In this document: one piece after another, positions 57,345-64,000 of the stretch
How positions within the stretch are numbered: position 1 is the first letter of the stretch
Layout: each line of letters begins with the position of its first letter
Assembly (NCBI GenBank): GCA_021234155.1
Contig: JAJEKV010000125.1
Coordinates: 1,790,775 to 1,854,774 of the forward strand
DNA from: Isoetes taiwanensis
Lineage: Eukaryota; Streptophyta; Lycopodiopsida; Isoetales; Isoetaceae
Direction: 5' to 3'
Length of the DNA: 64,000 bases
Made by a program: the position numbers and the translations under genes
Notes under the pieces: model-generated
What the model was told of the DNA's origin: nothing
Database searches by the model: none
Seen by the model: the letters and a program-made list of their open reading frames with translations, nothing else

Positions 57345-57478
57345 AGAAATCAGTTTAGCAGCATGACATTCTATTTTCAAAACAATGCTCAAAATTATGC
57401 TTTTCAAAATAAGAAATTAGTTCAGCAGCATGACATCCTATTTTCAAAACAATGCTCAAAATTATGCTTCTCAAAACA
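57345..57478. repeat. 67-bp tandem duplication
   Basis: Both units contain AGCAGCATGACAT and TATTTTCAAAACAATGCTC, with a few differences. Confidence 0.9.
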
Positions 57479-59455
57479 ATTATTCACGGTGGGATGGTAA
57501 AATGGTAAAACCTTTGGCAAATGGCCCTCAAACAGGAACTCTTCCAAGTTACTTTGCACCAAAAAAAGTTATGCATAATCTAGGAAAATAAAGCAACGTA
57601 CTTGGAAGTCTTGCATCACGAAGCAAAACTTATCCAAATTGCTTCCATGGTTAGGAATGTTTGAAGACATGAAAAAACGTGATTAAATCCTTACAGGCAG
57701 GAATCACATGAGCTTTAATCTTTACAGCTAAAAAGCTATACCAGATCGTAACAAAGACAGACTAAGACAAACGATTTTAGGAGGAAGATAGCGTTGGCAA
57801 ACTCAAATGCTCCCATTGAAGAAGGTTATGGCTGAAGTCCTACCATTCAGCCATAATTAATCCGATGGTATAATTAATCATGGCTTAGCCGTTTTCCTCG
57901 GCCCATCAATCTGAGTCGTTTCTGTATTTTGGGGCTGGCAGTGTTTCCGGAAATGAAGAAACGACGGCATAAATGGCCTATTTTAAGCAGCCATAAAGAC
58001 AAATAGGTGACATTTTGAATGGAGATTTGTTGCAAAAGAGGAAGAAACGGGGAATTAAACCCAAGACTCGACAAGACTTTTAGTACAAAGGCCTGGCGAA
58101 GTCCATATTCTTGGATCGAAAGCAAGAGAATTGAAGGAAGAGATAGAAACTGTAATATGCGAATGGAACTCACTGCTAGAATGAAAAAAAAAAAGAAAAG
58201 GAAAAAAAAAGGGGCTAGGAATTAAAAATGGAGGATTTTTCTTTTCCGAAAAGAAGCTCTAGCGTAGAGATTCTGGCTATGGCAGAGCAGGGAATGCGGG
58301 CAAGAGCTTATATAGTTGGAATGGATAAAGAGCATGAGGGCTTCGGCCATAGCCATAGCCAGCGCAAATGGTAAAGAAGGGAAACTAAAGTGAAAGGAAG
58401 GGAAGGCTTTTTCACGAGAGAGATCGATCTCTATGGGTTTTTTCCGATCCGACAAATAGGTCGTGATCTTCTCCATCTCCATGGCTGTTTTTCTTAGAGT
58501 TTCTAATTTCCCTGGCCCTAGATCTTTATAAAAAAGAATCTAATGGTGTAGGGACATGCCACCTCAGATTTTAGTGAGGTGGAGGTGCTACATCGATAGG
58601 CTAGAATTGCAAGAAAGGCTGTGGGCTTGGTTGGGCCTGTGTGCTAAAAAAAAAAGAAAAAGAAAAACTCTTATTTGTGCGCTTGGATCTCAGACTACAA
58701 ATAAGCTTAAAACCTAGAATCCAAAATGCTAAACCTGAATTTTACTTCCAAAACTAGTTTCTGCCCTAGGAATAAAGATTGAACGAAGCTTATGGAAGTG
58801 ATTTAAGTAAAATATAAATTGAAAAAGTAGAGCTACGAATATAATTTATCTTATCTCTTTTGCCTTTCCATGCCATGGCTTAGTAACCTAATACTCATAG
58901 TTCAGACAACACGTAGTCTCACCAATTAAGAATAGCATAGAAACGTTTTAACTTTGCAGAATTTTTGAGAGGCCTGCACTTGGAAGCAAGCTTCAAAAAG
59001 GAAAGCTTCTCGCCAAGTCAAAATGTAGAAGCTCCTGGCATAATGAGACAGAGATAAACTTAAGATCAGACTATGCTAAAACCCATGGGAAAAACTTATT
59101 AGCATATGAGAAAGCTATAAATACGTCCCTGCATTTTTGTAAAGCTTTTTTGCCGTAACTACATGCAGGTATTAAAGGTATTGAAGTAGGAGATGCAGAT
59201 GCAGGTAATAGAATAAATAAACGAGCATTGAAATGAGATTTTTGATGCAGAAAAAACATTGCAGAGCAGTAAATCTTAAAAATACTTATCTATTCCTGAG
59301 TTAAGATCACTATAAACTTAGAGAAGTCGTCACTCTACTGGATTATATTGGAGCATGTTCCTAAGCATTTGCAATGAAACATGTTGTTACAACACCCCGC
59401 GCATAATTAATGTTCATAAAATGCTAAGCAGCCAGTATCCTATGACTAGCTGTAC
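57479..59455. other. Intergenic stretch
   Basis: A minus-strand ORF from 58482 (MEMEKITTYLSDRKKP) could be a first exon, but supporting evidence is absent. A weak TTTATAAAAAAG lies at 58527. Confidence 0.4.
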
Positions 59456-60040
59456 ATGTGGCTCGCCAAGCTATCTGCTATGAAATCCTCTGAAGTTAAT
59501 TTGAAGACTAAATTTGACAAAACTACACAAAGAGTCAGTCAGTTAAAAGACCAAGTTGACCTATCCAAGAAAGGGGTTAATAACATAATATCTAAGTTGG
59601 TGTGTGAAATTACAATCTCTGGACTCAAGTTGCAGCTTTTAAAAGTAGTAACTAAACTTGAATATATAGAGAAAGGTAGCAAATTTAGTAACAAACCTAG
59701 AAGAAGCAACATGCAACATTTTTGACCGGGAAGTTAGCTGAGCAAACAGAAAATGGGGCAAGCTCTTTAGAAACTTAACTTGCTGAACTTGACTTCCTAC
59801 TTCAATTCATCATTTTTCAGCTGATGAGGCTAATATGATTGTTGAAGGCTTAAAAGCTGATATTGAGATGCTAGAATGTAAAATTATGGATACAGAGAAA
59901 GACTTGTGGACTTAGAGAACAAAGAAGTCGTGAATAAGGTAATGCAGTTGCACAAGTGGGTACCATACCATGTTTTATACTCAACGTAAAAAGCCGTAGT
60001 GAAGGCATTAAATGATTTTGTTTATGTTCAATCAGACGTA
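59456..60040 (+). pseudogene. Decayed coiled-coil protein coding sequence
   Basis: The plus strand reads KTKFDKTTQRVSQLKDQVDL and KLEYIEKGSKFSN (59500-59700). After shifts it reads ANMIVEGLKADIEMLECKI and MDTEKDL (59829-59910). With one base restored in register it continues LENKEVVNKVMQLHKWVPYH. The heptad-like Leu/Ile spacing suggests a long coiled coil, as in kinesin- or myosin-like plant proteins. Frameshifts and stops make it non-functional. The exact family is unknown. Confidence 0.5.
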
Positions 60041-60213
60041 AGGTAAAGAATAGAATAGAACCACCATTTCTAGCCCTGTTTAGAATTCACATTCATAGAC
60101 TGTTGCTACAAAATTGGAAAGCAATATCTGCAATAACAATTATGCTTACAAGAAATCCATAGAGAAATCTGAACTGCAAAATGCTTAAAGACATTGATCA
60201 AAATATAGCATTG

Positions 60214-60382
60214 ATTCTTATCGTTAGTCTCCTATTATGGAGTAAGTACATTGTGCTCCAGGCTCGTGCTCCTGTGACATCTTTTTGTGCTTACACAGTT
60301 AGATGAGACATGTAAATTTTGTACTTTTTCTCTGATTAATAAACTTTTTGGCTTTCGTCCTTCAAAAAAAAAAAAAAAAAAA
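60214..60382 (+). mobile_element. Poly(A) retrocopy with target duplication
   Basis: A 169-bp insert has AATAAA (60338-60343), 20 bases later a run of 19 A's, and flanking 9-bp duplications ATAGCATTG (60205-60213 and 60383-60391). It looks like the 3' end of an mRNA or L1 element inserted by a poly(A)-using machinery, unlike the tandem-tailed LINEs here. Confidence 0.8.
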
Positions 60383-60450
60383 ATAGCATTGGTGGTTTGG
60401 AAAGGTAGATTTGTTAGGCATTAAAAAACACTCAGCTGGGAGAAAACAAA

Positions 60451-60493
60451 GGAAGGAAGGAAGGAAGGAAGGTTCTTTTATCGTCCGCGGAGG
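60451..60493 (-). mobile_element. Truncated LINE terminus with (TTCC)n tail
   Basis: The minus strand reads CCTCCGCGGACGATAAAAGAACC and then five TTCC units. It is homologous to the terminus of the split LINE, which also has a TTCC tail. Confidence 0.7.
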
Positions 60494-62930
60494 AATATAG
60501 ACCAAATTCACAAACGGAAGGAAAAAAGTTAAGCCCTCCTGCTTGCATTGTTGTCTCTCGAGTTTGACTTGCAGAGGAAATGGATCCCATCCATTTTAAA
60601 AAGCATGTGAATACGCATGCCCAATATTATAAAGCATTCGTTCCTCAAAATACACGTGCGGAAGGTTCGTCTAAAGAAATCTATTTTTCACATTATGCAT
60701 GCAATAAAGACAATATAGAAATGCAACACAAAACTACGAGACTAATAAAAAAAGGACTAACTATACTAAACCAAGATAAATAATATGTTGGTCAACGTGC
60801 TTTGGAATACGAATGCCCGATTCTTGCTAAATAGTCAAAACATTTAACACGTCAAGGCAAAAAATATGTACCTTTTGCCATGACATCTTGGCAATACAGG
60901 GGTAGGACCTAGAAACAATTTGTATTGTAGGAAGGCCCCCAAATTTTGACAAACTCTTTTATGACAAACATGCTCTTCAAATATAAAACTTCTTAAATCG
61001 AGTGGATAATAACAACAAATAATTTGAAAACCGTCGTAGGTGGACAAAAATAAAGCATCAATATTATGGCAGTAAGGTAGTATCTATTACTATAACTAAA
61101 ACTCCAAATGATCTGCTACTTCAAGAAACAATAGTCCAAGGCAAACCGTTTCAATGCCCTTACAATTTGAGCTTATGTAATCAAGAAGAGCAAACATACA
61201 TCATATGAAGAATGTCAATAACTAGAAGAAAATTAACAAAGCAATTTAATTGCACATTCCACACACGTCCAAATAGCTCCAATTTTTATCTTCAACAAAA
61301 TCAAAGCTTTTAAACATGTTTTCTAGATATTAATATATATTCCCTCAATTCCACATAATTTCTCCTCGGTAGCAAATGTCCTGTTATTTCTATATTCATG
61401 CCTCTGCAAAAATGTTGGAATTGCCTGCTCTTTGGAAACAAGAACTGTGTCATTTATTCTGCTAAGCATCAAAGTTCTGAGACCCAATTCAAATGCCTTG
61501 GAATTTAATGCCAGAGCTATATCCAAATTCTGATGCCCACATCGCTGTTGTGGCTTATTTATAACAGAAATGGCTAGGAAGCTATAACCCTTGGGAAATT
61601 GATATCGTACTCTTCTATGGCTTTGGTCCAAGCTGGGCAAGTGCTTGGTCTTCTAGAGTAGAATCAACATCAATAATGCCACTGGACAACCTGTCAGAAG
61701 ACTCATCCAGAAGCCTTAGCATCAGCAGAAACTAGAAACTACGGTGGCACAGAAAACAAGCACAGGTATGAAGAAAACTATTGAGCAAATCCTGATGGAG
61801 AGCACACAACAATCTATTTCCAACAAAAAGAATAAATAGTCAAAATTCTTGGTCAGCTTGGTGACAAAGGGCAACAAGTTTGGGCAACTAGTCAAGCCTG
61901 GGTTCAAATCAAGAAAAATCTTGAAGACCAAATCAAAAGCAAAACTTGCACTGGAAGAACCCTTGAGGAAATTGGCAACTAAAAACAACCTCAAAAGCAT
62001 TATAGGCTTGGGAAAAGTCGTAAGAAATGAGGCAGCACTTAAAACGACTCTAAATAGCCTGGTAAACCAAAATGCTTGAGAATGGCCGAAAAAGCAAAGA
62101 TTGAAAACAATAAGAAAGGGATTTCCTTTAGAAGATTGATGGCAATTTAGATCAACTAAATGCTAATGGTAAACACCAAATATCGTGAATCCTAAAGACA
62201 ACCTAAACACAAAGCACGGTGAAGCAATGGCACGACGTTTTGGAAGGGCATGAGAGAATGAATTTTCAAAGCCGTCGCTTTCCTTAGGGTATGGTTGCCC
62301 CCTTTCGTGCACTTAAGGGGCGCCATTGTAAATTACCTATAAATCCAGCACGGATTTTGGTAACTTCAAATGTTCCTGAATCGTGGGAAGTTAAGCTAGT
62401 ATGTGGGCAACTTTTTTCTACGAGATATTCCCATTTCGATCTTTAATTGTTGCTCCAAAGGAGGGGAGGTGGCAAGGAGCCCCTTGCGAGGTGGCCGACT
62501 CCCTGCATACATGGCAAAATGACCCACATACCACAGTAGGTGTAGACAGACGCGGTGGTTTAGGGCCCATCAGCAGGTGCGAGTAGACCCCGCTACTGCG
62601 GACATGTTAGCACGCATCAGGGTCACGAGAACCCCCCGTCGTGGAACCCTCGAGGTTTCACACGCGTAGCCCTTCTCATTACGAGCACCCCTCATCATGA
62701 AACCGATGTCTAATTTAAACCTGACCCACTAATACTTACCCTAATTGCCCTTAAAACTCGAAGCATACCTCATAAAACGGGTTGATTAAGGCCGCGGATT
62801 AGAGATTGATGTGGTAAGCCTAAGCATTCGGGACGTTATGGACCTGGGAATTGAGATACCAACAATTTAATGCCCAGATTTGAAACCAATTGAGGGATTG
62901 TGCAATCACCTCACCTTCAGTCCTTCCCCC
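60494..62930. other. Intergenic stretch
   Basis: ORFs at 60580-60783, 61323-61640 (minus) and 61849-62079 are possible exon debris but match nothing I know. 62280-62700 is GC-richer and non-coding. Confidence 0.4.
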
Positions 62931-62938
62931 TATAAAAT
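62931..62938 (+). promoter_or_regulatory. TATA box
   Basis: TATAAAAT within CCCCCTATAAAATAGAGGC, a typical plant TATA context, about 75 bp before a GT-AG intron in the presumed 5' UTR. Confidence 0.65.
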
Positions 62939-62959
62939 AGAGGCAATTGATACGTTGCA

Positions 62960-63326
62960 ATGCACAAACGAGCATTCAACCTAGCGCCATTAGAAATTGC
63001 TTCAGGTAAGCTTCAATTGTTTCTTTGTTTCCTTGATTTTCTGGTATTTTTTGGATCCTTTCTAACGAAATGCGGGTTTCGCTTGCAGCAAGTTAACAAT
63101 GGATCGAATGGAACGAACTCCTCGCGATCGTGCTCGATTGAGCCTGCAAAGCCAGTTGGGGCACACCCCCTCTTCAAACACCCCAAAGCGCTCAAGGGCC
63201 GCTAGTTCATCTTCTGAAACCAGCGACACGGTCCCAATCCCTGCGAGGGCCATCACTTTCAAGAATCTGCTGGTTACACAGCAGGAGGTGGACGAGGCAA
63301 ACTCGTCCACTGTCTCATGCACCTAG
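62960..63326 (+). CDS. Small gene model with 5'-UTR intron, unknown protein
   Basis: The model has a TATA box at 62931, a first exon ending TTCAG|GTAAG (63005/63006), an intron of 83 bp ending TTTCGCTTGCAG (63088), and a second exon with ATG at 63099 (AACAATGGAT). The 75-residue product starts MDRMERTPRDRARLSLQSQL, is Arg/Ser-rich (TPKRSRAASSSSETSD) and ends at TAG 63324-63326. The frame continues beyond (LTEVANALHHAQSGQQI) with another TAG and a TGA, so the original protein was probably longer and is decayed. The family is unknown. It could be the promoter-proximal part of a transposon gene. Confidence 0.45.
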
Positions 63327-64000
63327 TTAACAGAAGTCGCGAATGCATTACATCATGCCCAGAGTGGCCAACAGATCCACTGCTAGGTCCGGATCGATGA
63401 CAATGGCAACATCCTTCTGAAGAAGGAGGACTGAGGCCTTCCTTCTGCTGGCACTTCGAGTAGTTCTTTTTTTTTTGGTTTTTTTCCTTGTGTAATTTTT
63501 TTTGTTGAAGTCTTGAAGCTCTATGAGCCGTTTTGGCAGGGCTCGCCAGGCATGTACTATGTAATCAGCCACTATTATGAATATAAGAATACCATATTGA
63601 GCGTCAGATTAGTTATCATGGATTTTGTCATAATCTTAGTGTTAATAAGATGCTGACATATTAGGAACAAATTGTTGAGAAGCAGAAAGGTCTTGAGGTT
63701 TATTATAACGGCAGTGGTCACTGTTTTGTACGTTGTGGTAAGTCCTGCATCTGAACATTGCACTGTAAGGAATAAGTTACACTGTGCAATGTTGTGCGGG
63801 CTTTACAGTTATTTATAGATTCATTGTATAAGCATTTTATTCAGCTATAGACACTTCACTGTATAATACAATTGTAGTGATACAGTTATAAGGTTGTGAA
63901 CTCAATGTGTTCAGAAATGGTTTATTCTAATAACAACGTGTCTGAAATAACATGTCCAATAGATTGAATTGACTGACTTGATTAATAAATCAGCAAGGGA
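63327..64000. other. Non-coding 3' region
   Basis: A T-rich stretch at 63467-63505, then AT-rich sequence with short direct repeats of TTGCACTGTAAGGAATAAG / ACACTGTGCAATG type at 63750-63800. No gene supported. Confidence 0.45.

Noticed and set aside
61323-61640. Minus-strand ORF of 105 residues
   Set aside because: No recognisable motif. Length is within chance expectation for the region.

Overview
This is plant nuclear DNA that is rich in transposable elements. The signs are plant-type Ty3/gypsy and Ty1/copia retrotransposons primed by initiator-Met tRNA, a decayed intron-containing COX10-type gene, TATA-box and GT-AG gene models, and long AT-rich intergenic stretches. I cannot fix the species. 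A fern, lycophyte, bryophyte or other large-genome plant would fit, but that is inference. Almost all recognisable coding sequence belongs to mobile elements, and most of it is decayed.

Layout. 1-8.6 kb: small inverted-repeat elements (1-78, 94-368, 5467-5789), two copies of a 43-bp hairpin, and a 5'-truncated LINE (3059-4290, minus). 8.66-27.09 kb: one LINE on the minus strand, split by a 12.9-kb Ty3/gypsy element (9659-22563, minus). 27.1-32.1 kb: remains of a COX10-like gene, with a second truncated LINE in one intron. 33.2-34.1 kb: an unidentified ORF. 34.4-39.3 kb: a degraded Ty1/copia element interrupted by a 2.2-kb short-LTR element that carries an unknown ORF. 44.5-47 kb: a promoter-like cluster of heat-shock-element motifs, next to the 5' end of a second Ty3/gypsy-type element. 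52.3-53.9 kb: a solo LTR of that second family with a perfect target duplication. 55-64 kb: LINE tail remnants, a poly(A) retrocopy, coiled-coil coding debris and a small TATA-driven gene model.

Main discovery. The Ty3/gypsy element has two extra transcription units between its primer-binding site and gag. The first encodes a histone H3-like protein. It starts with the exact H3 tail (A-R-T-K-Q-T-A-R after Met), continues with about 300 highly charged residues, and ends in a recognisable H3 histone fold. The second encodes a protein of about 500 residues that I do not recognise. Each unit has its own TATA box about 100 bp before its ATG, and a pair of 68-bp near-perfect palindromes further upstream. 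All are arranged in the direction of the element's own transcription. A second, diverged element at 45 kb has an ORF at the same place that begins M-A-R-T-K-C-T-A-R-K, so an H3-type N-terminus recurs in two LTR families. The copies seen here are broken by frameshifts and in-frame TAG codons, so they are probably inactive representatives of a once-functional design.

A second pattern concerns the LINEs. At least six copies or fragments share the same 3' end, but their tails are different short tandem repeats: (CTATT)n, (TTCC)n or (ATCTT)n. This suggests that the tail repeat is made during integration and can switch.
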